Source of the DNA: Brugia malayi
Taxonomy: Eukaryota > Nematoda > Chromadorea > Rhabditida > Onchocercidae
Direction of reading: 5' to 3'
Assembly (NCBI RefSeq): GCF_000002995.4
Contig: NW_025062475.1
Location: 10,482,187-10,546,186 of the forward strand
Length of the DNA: 64,000 nt
In this document: one piece after another, positions 51,401-64,000 of the stretch
How the letters are laid out: the number at the start of each line of letters is the position of its first letter
Position numbering within the stretch: position 1 is the stretch's first letter
The notes under the pieces: generated by a model
What the model was told of the DNA's origin: nothing
The model's database searches: none
The model's input: only the letters and a program-made list of their open reading frames with translations
Position numbers and translations under genes: made by a program

Positions 51401-54189
51401 CAGATAATCGATTTTACTCTGCACTTCCTGATTAGCAGATGATCCAAGGCCCTGCAAATCAAAGCAAAAATTTCTAGGAATTTCTTCCTGATATACTCTC
51501 TTCATAAAAGAAGCAACATTAGTAAAAATGATGAACGGAATTTGTAGATTAATCTTATCTCAAAAAGAATTCGTATAAATTTAATTTCCACTTTTTCTGT
51601 TATTCAAGGCAGCTTTTCAGTTGTTCAACACTGCCAGTGCAGAAAATAATAAATTATAGCAATACAGGAGATGTAATACATCCAGAAAAGCTAAATATCA
51701 ATTAAATAAATAAAATTAGTAACTTACAACAAGCAAACCACGTTTTTTCAACTGTTTCAAAACATTTGTAGTACAATTCTCTCTGATATATTCGAGGCTC
51801 GTATTTATATAAATCCTTTGTTCTTCATCGCATCGATTAAGAATCTCATCGATTGGATAAATAATACTGTAGTAAAAAATAAACCTGAAAAGAGTAGAAG
51901 ATTTTAAGTGCCTAGAAAATAAATAAAGCTCATTTATGAAGCATATCAGCATAAGATTCATAATAATAATGCAGCAACTACTGATGTAGTTTCATAAAAT
52001 TGATTTCGAATGATTTTTCTTATTCCAAAAGAAATATATTTGAAAAAATATTAAGGAAACAGAAAAATGCACTAAAACAAATAGACCTTTCTTTTTCAGA
52101 AAAGAACGAAGATGAGAAAACGATAAATAAAAATATCCGTTAGTTCATTAGAGTTTACTAGAGAGTTTAAAATTTGAAATGTAAAACCTTGTGTATTGCA
52201 AGCAGTTAACAATAACAGTATATAATTCATCGACTGAAGTAAGACAGTCAATTAAAGTGTGAAAAAGAGCATACGCTGAAGTTATCACGTTATCTACCAA
52301 TATTAGCAACATCCTAAAATTCCAAATAAAGATGGACCAAACATCAGAAGCAACATAAATTACAAGTATATTTAATTTTTTGAAGATAATTTACAAGAAT
52401 ATTTAACATATTTAATGTGATAATCGTTGTTGGTGATAGCAGTAGTAGTAGTAAATGAAGGTAGCACATCAAATTTTTGAAAATCGTTTTTTAGAAGAGA
52501 TTCAAGATACGCTTAACAGTGTGGTTTTTTTCAATTTGTTAATTAGGAAATAATAATAACGGATTTACTTAAATGTTCCTCGCAAATCTGCTGATGTGTT
52601 CATTATCTGCTCCATGCAATAATGCTCATCCAAATTCTCCACGAAAAGAGCTAAGCTAAATCAGCATATCATACATTCTTTCAATGTCATAACAATTTTT
52701 CAATGAAATTATTAGTTAAACTTTACAGCTAATCAATAAAAATCTTGGCTTAAGAGTTCGCCGTAAAAACTTGATACGAAAGCAAAACTGCTTGAAGTTA
52801 AAGACTGCAACGAATAATGAAATATGCAAATAAACGAAAGAAACATACTTATTCAAGAAACTACATAAGGTTGCTTGTGATTTATGATGATTAAACAACA
52901 GCGATGAAACAGCTGTTAATCCCTCAAAATTTATTAAACATTTCTCCAAAAATGACTCCATTTTATTGACATTGTTTTTAGAAAATGCAATATCACTGCT
53001 GTAGTCAATTAATTCCTAAAATATTGAAAAAGGAAATTCATTTTTCTATAATTCCCATAAAACACTACAGATAAAAGTTTGTCATTTCCACGAAATTAGG
53101 TAATAAGATTATCATAATAAGCGGGAAAATTGTCAAGCTAAGACCAATGAACTTGAAAAAGCACTGCATTAACAAATCAAATATTCCTGACTCACAGATA
53201 TTATAAAGAGCAGAGATAGGCTTTAAAATTTAAAAAATTACCTGTTCTACAGTTTTGATAAATGTTTCAATATCCTCTTCTGTGAACTGCCTTGCAGCAA
53301 GTGCTTGTGTCACGATATTCCCGACAGCATTTTGATTTGAGGTTTTAAATATTACAATTGCACGGAACAATCGATTTAAATTGAAGAGAGAGCTTTTCTG
53401 TTGGCTTTGTTCGTCAACAAACTAAATATTGATAATATGTGATTTGAAGAACGAATAAATTCTATTAATAAATGACTGTTAAAACTACTCCATTTTTTTG
53501 CAAAAGTAAACAATTAAAATTCATTTAAAGGATTTATAGGAGCATTTACTATTTCCTCCAAGAAAAACTTGTATCTATTTGTAGCCATGCTAATAATAAT
53601 TCAATTTTGGAAGGAAAGTTCAAAAAAAGGAGAAAAAAAAATATGAACACCTGCTTCCAAATGTCTCTAGCTAACTTCAAGAAAAGCATCAAAATTTTTT
53701 TGTACATCTCAACAATTACGGCATGAATTTCTTCTCCACGATCCAATTGCCCACTTTTATTCAATACCATGCTTAAAGCTTCATCTTTTCGCCAATTCCT
53801 GAAACTATCGAGAATCAACAGCTATAAGAAGAAAAAATATCCGATAATTATAAAAGTTGGTTTTTAAAGAGTGAACTTTAGCATATTGACTTCAACATTG
53901 AATTCTAAACATTCAAAAAAAAAAAAAAAAACTAAACATGTAATAAGATTTCGCAAAAAAGTAATTTCTTTTAAGCAAAAAACAAAGAATGAATAACAAC
54001 AAAGTACTTTGGGAAAATATGAAGGAAGCTGTCAACAAGCTCTAAAATTTGTGGATCATTAGATAATCTGTTCCTTAGAGCTGATTTCGATAATGATAAA
54101 ATGTTATTCAACGATTCTATACCATATCTCCAATCACTGATCCACCTGTCAATATTCGTACCAATTTCAAGAACTGCTAATACAACCAT
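48483..54189 (-). CDS. ASCC2: ASCC2, activating signal cointegrator 1 complex subunit 2
   Basis: Ubiquitin-binding subunit of the ASC-1 complex. Its CUE domain binds K63-linked chains; the complex splits collided ribosomes and also acts in alkylation repair. Twelve exons give 672 aa (human 757): 54189-54008, 53798-53651, 53421-53242, 53015-52849, 52655-52569, 52313-52188, 51884-51728, 51451-51362, 50926-50764, 49459-49282, 49091-48918, 48849-48483. The helical N-terminal two thirds resemble the ASCC3-binding region (VDSFLHIFPK; MYKKILMLFLKLARDIWK). The CUE domain spans exons 8-9 (KIDYLAELLPHFSPQFIH, then HFGYQTEQTANALLNN). The tail has the family's YDDEYDDTYDDQ acidic motif and ends in a basic RRRQADKKMRSGMF. 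The start follows a TTTCAG acceptor by three bases. The 5' edge of exon 10 is the least certain junction. DHX37 lies 690 bases upstream on the same strand. Confidence 0.88.
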
Positions 54190-54879
54190 TGTCTGAAATC
54201 GCAATAAACAATTAAATTTACGGAAAAAATTACACAGGCATACTCTTTCAGCCTCCAGAATAATTCCATAACTTAAATCAATTTGTTATCGTATAATCAT
54301 AACAAAATAAAGCCCATTCCTTATTACTATTATTTGGCAACCCTTGTGAGAATTAATGGTTTGGGTAATAGTATGTGAAGTCATAAATGGCCATCTTTTC
54401 CTAACATTTAAATATCAGAAACTCCAATTTAGAAAAATCTCAACAAATGTTACAATGCACTGATAACAAATAAACTGGTTAAATATATTGATTAACTTTT
54501 ATTTTAATTTTAACGACCAACAAAATCATAACAATAGTAACAAATTTCTTCTGTTCAAAATAACCGGTGTACAAAATTAGACAACACTCGGTAAGAACAA
54601 GCCTAGTTGCCAATCATTACCTGTAAATGACTAGCAAAAGAAATCTTCAAAATAAAGAAATTTAAAAAACTTGGAGCAAGACAATCCATATACTTGAAAT
54701 ATTATTGATGAACATATGTGCGATACCAGAATGACAACAAATGTAAAAAGATTACTTTTCCAGCCTTGTCCATTCGAAGAAAAATATAAACAATATTTAA
54801 ATTAATCATAGAATATTTTCTCAAAAAACAAATAAAATATTAAATTAACTATAGGTGCCAATTTTTCAAAATTTAATAT
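54190..54879. promoter_or_regulatory. 690-bp spacer between DHX37 and ASCC2, same strand
   Basis: No exon is visible. On the minus strand GATTTCAG (AG at 54194-54193) precedes ACA and the ASCC2 ATG, a typical trans-splice layout. The spacer is longer than most C. elegans operon gaps but within what is seen in other nematodes. It could hold a separate promoter. Confidence 0.45.
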
Positions 54880-57800
54880 TCAGTTCGGTGGCCAATTCAT
54901 CTGAACTTTTTCATGCAAAAATTGTGGAAGCCATTCGAGGTATTCATCCAAAAGATATTCACTTCTATTCCTCCAGACTTCCAATAAACGTGTTCGGCTT
55001 GTTACCTGGAAAACGATGCAACAAGAGCTCTGATAAATTAATTCATTTTCTTTTTTTTTTTAAGTCATTGGAATTCAAATTTATGAAATTAATAATGTTT
55101 CTACCTCATACTCAATCAATGCATTTAGCAGTTTCTCCGTTCGCATCTGCAATTTTGCCCATGGTTTCGACATTGTACTTGGTGAGAGTAGAAGTTTGTC
55201 AGCGTAAAGCGCCAAAGGTGGACAAATTGAACCATCGAGAAAGAATTGTGCAAAATAACGATACAAATTGATATTAAGGGGTAATGGCTGTTCAACTCTG
55301 CCTAAAGACCAATGCATATCGCTGAATGTTCCATCCATGAAAATGAGGATAGTATCTGTAGTTGGATCATATCTGAAAATTCGAGGTTTTTCAACCATGA
55401 TACAAACAAAATTCTTGGTTTCAAATTTTTTCTGAAACTTATCAGTAGATGACCAATTGCTGAAAAACTCTTCATTACCGTGGCTCAGCTCCCTTAACTG
55501 GTGTGAAGTGGCAGTAAGTATTTGCCAAACGAGGTAACCAGTTTTCTTCAACACAAATCACATTTTGCATATATTTTTTGTCTTTCCGCTGCAAATTAAC
55601 TAATATTGATAAATATAAAATTTCAAATAAAATCAAATATGAATGTGAAAAGAAAATAGTCCATCATTGCAAATGAACTTCAAAACAATTAATTGCCCCA
55701 CTTTCCCTCCTTAAGGCAAGTAAATTCGACAACAAACCTCTACGATTTCTTGATATAATACCCATTCTGGTTCATCTTTGAATAATACAGAACTTGGATC
55801 GATATAAATGTAGTCCTATAAACAGAGAATGTACTCGGAAGTACTTTCAAAACCTGGGCATTTTAGTAATGAATAAAGCGTGACAGACAAGTCAAACCTT
55901 TAATTTCTGAGATTGATATGCACCTTTGGGAACATTCTCTGTCGCTATTGGATCCATTCTTCTCGCTATATTATCAGTAAGCGAAGCAGTCACAATCTGC
56001 CTGACGGGGAAAAAAATTTCGATTGAATAATCAAATTAAGGGAAGAAATAACTTCACACTGATTTGAAAATCAGTTCTCAATTAAATATAAATAAAAAAT
56101 CAAAATACTTCAATGAATTGACTTTTCTAACCTTAACATTAACATTTCTTTATCATTGGGAGGTTTCATAGCAAAATTTATTGTAAACACCTCATCCTGT
56201 GGGCACTTTGAGTTGATAATTTTGGCTAGCTGCTGACGTAATTTTCGGATTTCAATAAGCGCTTTATGACGAACTCCCAATCGATGACATTCCTCTTCGG
56301 ATCCCTAAAAATGCTTTTGATATGAAATAAGCATACTGAATCCTTTTTGTAGTGAAAAAAAGATCCAACACACATACGCATACTTACATGCACACACAAA
56401 ACGAATTCCTCACTTCTAATGCTTCAGCACTCAATACAGCTCGTAACATGACAGTAAGGTCGCCAAAATTCCGAGCTTGTCCAGGTGGGCACCACGATCG
56501 CCTTTGCTTCAATGCTTCAAGCATCAAGGCTTGTGTTTCTTCAACACTTCCACCTCTGAAGCAAAAAGATTTCTCTAAAACTAGAAAAATACTTGAGTAT
56601 CCTAACTGCAATTTTCTGTATTTTACAGATTATAGAGCCAAAGTAACCTCAATAAATAAAGAGGAATTAGTGGTTCTCGAACTGATAATGCAGCAACCAA
56701 ACAACAAGCATGAGTCAACAGAGAATGCTGATTTGCCATCACAAGTATCTTTGCAAAGGATGGAGCCAATGGGAAAATAGATAATGTTTTTCCAAGAAAA
56801 CTAATTCGTGCTTCTTTCTAAAATAATGTTCAAAAATCAGGTAAAACAAATATCAGGTAAAACAAAATTACAAATAAGAGATGGGAATCAGAAATGACTA
56901 ATAGACAAATCTTGAATTTACCTAAATTATGATATCAAACTTTTGCACAAGAAATGAGATCACTAAACGTATACATATAGCCAGTAAAACATCGCTGCAA
57001 TGTGGCAGATTATTCTTTACTGTAAATTAATAGAATAAAAAGATCTATATATAACAATAATAATAATAACAAGCACTGTACAAACGAACCACGTTATTCT
57101 TCACCGTCACTTGTAAGGCACCCAAACGGATTAAACGCTTTTCAGCTTCTTCCAGTGAATCTTCATCAGGTACTGTTGGAAAAGGGAAATTCGCAACCTC
57201 AAATATAAAATTAAAAAGTGTTTTTTCGAGATTAATGTATTACACTCTGAAAAGAAATGTTAAATTTAAAGCAATAACCTTGACGATGTTCATAGACTTT
57301 AAATGAAGTACTAGTTGGTCAACCGGTTTAGTCAGTATTTCTGGAGGGCTGAATTTCTCGAAATCCGAATAAACCATTGAAGAGTACAATCTGAAATTCG
57401 ATGTCTTAGGCATGCGATAAAAAAAAATGTCTTTCAACAGCAAGAATTTGAGATTAATTCAGTGATTGCACTTATGACTCTTGGACGAGCAAGCAAAAAA
57501 CGAAAAAAAAAAGTGTTCTCATATAAATCGAGTGTTTAATACCGCAAAATTAGGAAAGATCTTTTTCTGCCCCATCCATTTCTAACAGATAATATAACAC
57601 AGAATGCTTAGAACAGGCTTACCCTTTAGAACCCCCCTCTCTCTCTCTCTTTTTAGAAAGAGATTGCTGTAATATACAACATACGTTACAAAAATATTTT
57701 TAAAAAAGTGACAGTTTAAACAATGATACCTATAGACTTCACCAGGTTGAACACGTCCGGCACGTCCAGCCCTCTGATCAGCTGATGCCTGCGAAATCCA

Positions 57801-60800
57801 ATTTATAAAAAATTGAGAAACACCAGTTACCGGATCATAATGACGTCTCTTTTCACGACCACTATCGACAACATATCGAACAGCGGGAATAGTTAGCGAT
57901 GTTTCTGCTACGTTCGTTGCAATTACGCACATCCTACAATATCAAACTAACAAGCATCAGAAGCATATGTAAAAAAAAAAAAAAAAAAACGATATAGGCT
58001 ACGATAGGAAAAGCCATGTACAAGAAATTCACTGGAAGACTATTTAAACGGTAATTAAGATAATGTAGGAAAACAAACCGGTGCCCATCTGGAACCGGTT
58101 CGAAGATCCGCTGCTGTTTTTTACTGGATAGCAGAGAATAAAGCGGTAGGCAGAAAAGCGGAGGAATTGATGAGCTTGGTGGACGTAAAACTTCGGGATG
58201 AAGATTCTAAAGAAAAAGATCAGTTTGCACAAATGGAAACTATAAACTTAAACTGATAAAGTTGGTGTTGGATCTCACTCATTACTTCATGAAATTTTTT
58301 TTAGTTTACAACTTACGATTTCATTTATTTCAGAGTCGGAATCGCCACAATCCAAATGGTCAGCATCAGCAAACCTATCTTCTGCTAAATCATCATCTGC
58401 AGATTTTTCGTCTTTTTTTAATTTACTCGAAATTGTCTTCTCCAGTTTCAATTGATTTTGCTTCAATTTTTTTCTACCGTCTCTTCTTTTCTTTTTTTCG
58501 CAGCTTTTCTGCCTCAATGATAAAAGAACACTAACTTAGGTAAGTATTTTGAGAGATTAAATGAATATTCTGATGAAATGAATTCTCACTTTCTCTCGAA
58601 GAACATTAAAAAAGTTGCTTTTACTGTAAATGTGATGAAAATACTTCTTCGCTATAAAAAAGATACCTAATCGCATAGCGTTCCACAAGCCATTTTAACA
58701 GGGCCATAACCTGCAATAAATGGTAATAAACTAAGCAATATCATACTTAAAATAAATTCGATAGAAATAGCTGAGGAAATCACTAAAATTTCTCTGAAAT
58801 ATCAGAAGCAATACCTCTAATTTTCCAGAAAGGAAAACCAATATGGTCCCAGGACCTTTCTTTTCATGAATCTTACAAATTTTATGAAACGCTGCAATGA
58901 GATAATTTTCTGGTGTGCGCTTTTCAAAATGAACAGATACAGGATATTGCCTTGCATCAATACTCAGTACAGGTGGGAGCGATACAGGAAACAGCCTAAA
59001 GTAAAGAAGACAGAAAGATAAAATATAAGTTGATGCATGCAATAGTAAGTATTGAAACAAATACGTAGAAAAAAAATTGTAGATGCCTGAAAAAAAAAAA
59101 AAAAAAAAAAAACGAAAAGTAAGCAATTCGCCAAGTACCTTTTGTTTTGAAAGTCATCTATACGTAAGGTTGCGCTCATAATAATAAGCTTTAACGGTGA
59201 GCCTGAACGGGAGCGGTATGGTGCTATTCGTGTCAATAAACCAATGAGCACATCACTGTACATTGATCGTTCATGTGCTTCGTCTAAAAAATCCTTCCAT
59301 ATAAACATATAATGATAACGAAATAAAACTAAATTAATCAGAAATAAAAATTTTCTTCTAATTTAAAAAAGCTATTATTTAAATAGCAGCTTACCGATTA
59401 TAATAACAGAATAAGCTGAAAGCATCACATCTTTTTGAATTTCTTTCATTAAGACGCCATCCGTCATAAAAAGAATGGATGTTTCAGCTGACCGATTACC
59501 TTCATATTTTATCTGCAACAACAGTCTCACAATTTATATCAATGATTAGAATTATCAACCTTTGCCGCCATTCATGAAGTAGATGTACTTAACCAAAATG
59601 AAGTTCTCTTAATTGCTAGTTATTTTAACATTCTAATCTTAGAAGAATATAAGTGTTTTATCTGGTTGACAAAAAGGAAATTTACTTGAAATGCGAGACA
59701 CAAATAAACTCCACAGCCCAACAATGGTTAACAATTCCTCAGACAAATTCATTCTTCCTTTAGAAAATTACTTCATAGATATACATATAAATTTGCAAAT
59801 CATACTTGATATGACACTGCATTTGGTAAATTCATTTCATGTGCTACGCGTGCTGCCATACTTATAGCAGCCACGCGTCGAGGTTCAGTAACTCCTATCA
59901 ATTTACCATCACGGGTATAACCAGCTTCATACAAAAACTGCGGTAGTTGCGTTGTTTTTCCAGAACCGGTTTCACCGCAAATTATCGTTGCCTGATGTTG
60001 GAAATGATAAAATTGCAAACTTTCTATTTCTGCGAATTTTCATGCAATTCAAAGAATATACAAACGATAAACCACTATTGAATTTTGGAATTTTCAGTTT
60101 TCTTAATGATTTTATTACTCTACATATCTACAGTTTAATCAATTTAATTATCCATATTCTATTTGCAAATTATCGATAAACATACGCAATTATCATTTAT
60201 AGCTTCCATAATGATCTGTTCTTCAGCATATATAGGCAGCTTTGATCGTTGTGCTTCAACACTTTCGTTGCGATGAACAGGGACAAAGTTGCTTTTCTGT
60301 GCATCTTCCAGTACTGACATTTTATTCCTAACGAATATTTTAACTGGCAGATTTGCAACGTCAAGTTCCGAAGTACTTGGTTCTATAAGTTCTAAATTGA
60401 AAAATACAAGAAAAAAAAAAACTGTATAAATGAATTTCAAGTTTCCATAAAACGAACTCAAAAAAAGTATTACTAAACATAAGAAAGTTAGATTTAAAGA
60501 AAATTACAACCATTAAATGCATACCTTCATTGTCTTTGATCTTCATTTTATTCTCTTCAGTATTTTGGTTTGCTAAACTTTCCTGCTTTTTATCCCCACT
60601 ATTCACAGCTTGTTTTTCTACCGCATCGTTATCGCATGTGGTGAATATTGATGATTCTGCGTTAACTGTTGTTATCTGGAGAAAATTCAATAATTAAAAC
60701 AAACAATATGTTCATAAAGTTGGCATTTGTAACACAGTTATATTACAGAGCATCTACATCTACAAATAATACCATGTAACTTCGGCAAAAACAAACATAC

Positions 60801-61821
60801 TACGTCAACTTTATGTAAAGAAATATAACCTCCTCCATAAGCGAAACATCATCTTCGCTTTCACTTCCTGTCTCGTAATAATTTTCTTGCACTGGCTGTT
60901 TTTTCAGTTCAAGTAAAGAGTTACATTTACGACCCGCCAGATTTGATAATTTCTTTGCGACGAAACCATCCTCTGGTCTAAACAGTATGAAAATTTACAA
61001 TAAATTTTGAACATAAAAAAACGGTGGGTTCCAAAATCTGGTGGTTTATCAGATTTTGAGAATTTTTTGGTTAAGAAAGAGTAGAAAAACTGCCAATAAA
61101 TTTAACACTTTTCAGGCTTCCTCGGATGAACTTCTGCTGCAAGTTTGCTCATTATTCCAGTGGATAACTGGTACTGCATCAAATTTTCCAGAAGTGATTC
61201 CTTCTGAAAAAGGTAAAATTAAACCAGCAATATTTTTTAAATTGGCAAAAATCTAAAATTTTTTTAAAAAAAATGAAAAAAATCTGTCAACAAAAAGGAA
61301 TTAGGCGAAAACTCGCAAAAAATGATTTAAATATGAACAGCTTCTCCTTAAAATTGTAGTAGTCTTAGTAAACTGTATATCAAAACAATAGTAAATTCTC
61401 ACTGATTCTTTCTTCTTCTTTCTTTCCATTATTTTTATCAGCTTCTTCCGCTTAGTTTTAGATATTTTAGCTTCCGCTTCTTCCAGACGCCTTTTCCTTG
61501 CTTCACTTTTTTTCCGATTCATTACTTTATCGTCTGCTTTCTTTACTTTTTTCTTCTTCAATAAAGATTTATAAATGAAACTGTTACCACAAATGCCGAA
61601 ATTTAATTCAAGAAAAAATCTGTCGATTATTTTACTTAAATCGAGCTAAAATTAAGCTAGATTTTGGTTTTTATGACAAAAATTCAGCTTACTTTGGTCT
61701 TTACTGGTAATATAAGAGCATTAGTTGTATCGACCGGATTATTATAATCAACCGAGCTCATTTCCATTTGTCCCAACCCAGCACATCTGTTTTCAGCTGC
61801 ATTCTGTGCGATTTTCTTCAT
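54880..61821 (-). CDS. rha-2: DHX37-type DEAH-box RNA helicase, small-subunit processome
   Basis: Orthologue of human DHX37 and yeast Dhr1, the nucleolar helicase that removes U3 snoRNA from pre-18S rRNA. Twenty-four exons join to 1,156 aa (human 1,157): 61821-61693, 61555-61403, 61203-61109, 60977-60830, 60675-60525, 60391-60186, 59991-59806, 59512-59395, 59283-59139, 58995-58815, 58710-58667, 58512-58317, 58206-58079, 57933-57730, 57390-57279, 57197-57093, 56817-56648, 56555-56414, 56304-56132, 56000-55898, 55815-55738, 55588-55479, 55372-55105, 55005-54880. Motifs: Walker [10 protein letters not shown] (300-308), DEAH (396-399, Asp codon split by an intron), SAT in [16 protein letters not shown] (680-687). 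A lysine-rich N-terminus, an acidic linker between the RecA domains, and the winged-helix/OB regions ([20 protein letters not shown]) follow the family. The tail ends EWLPQ...NWPPN. Two acceptors are GAG. The ATG is the first in frame; an additional upstream exon cannot be excluded. Confidence 0.94.
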
Positions 61822-63748
61822 TCTTGCAACAGTATCTACTACCAAATAAGGCAGAACAGATTTCAGGAGTACAACAACCTGATTTAATATACTGAAATAT
61901 TTCAAATACCATTACTCGACAAAATTATCTACGACCAACAAGGTAAACTAGTATGAAGCAATCTGTAAAAACGCAGCTAAATATATTAATAAAATTACAC
62001 ACTGAGGTTATTATGAAATTCATGGGAGTTGGGATGATGGGTGATGAACTTGACGGATTCGCTACGAACACAAACTTGGATACTATTCTTAGATGGACTG
62101 CACTGAACTGGAATTGAGACAGTGGCAAGCTTTAACGCTTGGGTACTATCACTTATTTTTTCGGACGTAGGACTAAGTTATCACTGAAGTTTATCATGAA
62201 AAATTCCGCTCGATCACATGAAGTTTCTTAATTTACTTTATAATCAAGACTGCTTATTTAGGAATGGCAACAAGGTTAGGAAAATGCACACAAAAAAATG
62301 CATAAGGTTAGGAAAAAAAAATGCATATAGGAAAATGCGGAGTTAATAGAATAACTTTACATTTCTCAATAGCTTACTCTTTTGCTGATAATATAATGTA
62401 TTCAAATGCTGTTAAAATCACATGAGATTCGGCAATGTTGATGGAAAATATGGAAAGACTTAATTTTAACAGACTCATCCAATCTGACATAAAGTTTATT
62501 GCACTTATATCCTTTCATCCTTCCTAACTCTATCAATTCATTTCAGATTCCAGTAAATTTAAAGAGTTTCCGGATGAAACAACGTGTGAAATTGCATTTC
62601 CCAGTAATTGTTTTAAATTTTTTAAATTGTTTCTTTCTTCTCCCACTTTTCTATTCTTCCCTCTCTCCATTCCTTTTATTCTCTCGCTATCTCTCGCTTG
62701 CTGTGTAGATATACAAGGAATGAATCTACGCTCTTCATTCATTTCTCATCCTCTCTGTATTTCTTCAATCCTTCTCTTTTTCTCATTCTCCCTCACTCAC
62801 TCAAGTACTCATTTCTTTGTTGTTATTGATGTTTGCAAAATAGAATAATTAATTATAATTTATGTGAATGTTTGTTTTTGTTCTCAATCAGATGTTTATT
62901 TCTATTCGGGAATGTGATTTGAGCGGTGATAGAGAGACTTGCTTGAATCGATTTAGATCTGAGGGGTGAGACCATCGATTGGAATGGCGGTAGTGTGCAT
63001 TCACTTACGCCCGAAGTGCATGTTAAGGTCATCAGTGATCTCTCTTCATTTGCCTCATTTATATCGTTGCTAGTGCTAATTCCTTATTAATTTGGAGACA
63101 TTTTAATTGTTCAGCTAACGTTTGTTGAAGTCTCTTCACGTATGATTTGATTTGTTCCGTGTATCTTCAGGTATACTTACTTTGTACTGTATGTGAGTTG
63201 TATTAACACGTTGTGTATGTCAGGTATATATATATTTGTCAGTTATGTATGTGTTTATGAATGTATCACGTGGTATTTATATGAATTTTAAGAAATTTTG
63301 TGACAATTTTAATTTTTAGCTAAAGTTTTCGAAATAAATCATTTTATATGGTTTCGTGTCATGTAATAATGATTGATATGTCATCCAAGTAATATTTCAG
63401 TGATTGGTTTGTCATACTGGTATTATTTTATTATATGGGGAATGAATTATTTGCACTGTATAAAAATAGTGAAAATCAAACTTCTCGAATATCCCTTTTC
63501 TTATTTTTTTAAAGTAGATCATTTTTTTGAAATGCAGGGTGCAAAATCAATGGGCGGGAAAGATTGAGGGGAGAAAAGCATGGGTTAATGTTAATTTAAA
63601 TTTTGCTTATTAATAATTGTTTACTTTCGCTGTTTGTTGATTATTTCAATAGTTAACTGATGATTAAACATTTATGAGATTTTCAATATTGATATCATAA
63701 GGTATTTATTCGAGATTGTATTTTATTTTGCGTATATTTCAGGTGAAG
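61822..63748. promoter_or_regulatory. upstream region between divergent DHX37 and an edge gene
   Basis: No gene is supported. It includes a pyrimidine-rich tract (about 62630-62790, many CTCT and TTCC runs) and a GC-richer patch at 62920-63060. That patch could be promoter or leader sequence of the plus-strand gene starting at 63749. On the minus side, TTAAATCAG at about 61880 is a possible acceptor for the DHX37 leader. Confidence 0.4.
63733..63742 (+). promoter_or_regulatory. probable trans-splice acceptor of the edge gene
   Basis: ATATTTCAG ends six bases before ATG 63749, the spacing seen at other starts in this window. Confidence 0.5.
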
Positions 63749-63805
63749 ATGTTGTTTCAGATGAAGAATGCTGCATTCTGCCGCGCTTTGTCTCAAAATG
63801 TTCAG
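63749..63805 (+). CDS. first exon of an unidentified gene, truncated by the window edge
   Basis: ATG 63749 opens a 19-codon exon (MLFQMKNAAFCRALSQNVQ) that ends at a CAG|GTATCC donor. The leader is basic with alternating hydrophobic residues and no acidic residue, so a mitochondrial targeting sequence is possible. The rest lies beyond 64000, so the product cannot be named. The acceptor directly upstream supports the start. Confidence 0.45.
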
Positions 63806-64000
63806 GTATCCATTAGAGTTAATAAAGAAGTGTTGGAAAACTGGAGTTTGGCTAAAGAATGATTAAATTGTACAAGTTAGGATGAATAACTCTTCGCGAT
63901 TTTCGTTTGCTGTGTTTTAGTAATTGTAATGATGGTGAGAAGTCATTCGTTACTTGTTCATTTGACACTTGACCCGGCTCTACGCAAGTTATGCATAATA

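Noticed and set aside
54855..55271. 138-codon plus-strand frame
   Set aside because: It is antisense to the last two DHX37 exons, whose protein family match is clear.
55081..55554. Minus-strand 157-codon frame read as a single exon
   Set aside because: Only its second half is coding. The family alignment needs an intron (55373-55478) and a different frame for the upstream part (exon 55588-55479).
56352..56780. 142-codon plus-strand frame
   Set aside because: It runs antisense across two well-supported DHX37 exons and their intron.
62533..62742. Basic minus-strand frame ending in LLESEMN
   Set aside because: It is the complement of a pyrimidine-rich tract and shows no domain features.

Overview
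This window is nuclear DNA from a nematode, most likely a filarial or other spirurid (clade III) worm. The DNA is strongly AT-rich. Genes are cut into many short exons by GT-AG introns of about 80-1,700 bp, with the nematode TTTCAG-type acceptor. Several start codons sit a few bases after an isolated acceptor, as expected for spliced-leader trans-splicing. The species cannot be named from sequence alone. All gene models below were built by hand: exons were joined by reading phase and family similarity, and every complete model closes in frame. No rRNA, tRNA, CRISPR array or bacterial-type operon was seen.

Layout, left to right. 1-5.7 kb is gene-poor. It holds a decayed BEL/Pao retrotransposon (minus, about 1.8-3.3 kb) and a 27-bp minisatellite. 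5.8-12.3 kb (+) is an MFSD6-type major facilitator (13 exons, 637 aa). 25.6-14.1 kb (-) is a CLIP-170 microtubule plus-end protein (33 exons, 1,234 aa: two CAP-Gly domains, a long coiled coil, two zinc knuckles). 26.6-29.9 kb (+), divergent from it, is BCS1, the mitochondrial AAA translocase for the Rieske protein. 31.3-34.6 kb (+) holds two adjacent small genes, each with a geminin-type coiled coil. A perfect 22-bp hairpin follows the second stop codon. 34.6-42.2 kb is a large gene-poor interval with microsatellites. 42.2-47.2 kb (+) is an UNC-86/BRN3 (POU class IV) homeobox gene.

61.8-54.9 kb (-) is the DEAH-box helicase DHX37 (24 exons, 1,156 aa). Downstream on the same strand, 54.2-48.5 kb (-) is ASCC2 (12 exons, 672 aa). 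This pair acts in small-subunit ribosome assembly and in ribosome-collision quality control, and may be an operon. At the right edge, 63.7 kb (+), the first exon of another gene begins and its remainder is cut off.

The points most worth following are the two neighbouring geminin-coil genes with the 3' hairpin, a repeated two-exon module that builds the CLIP rod, a GC-AG intron and a splice donor lying inside a potential stop codon in the same gene, and the DHX37-ASCC2 arrangement.
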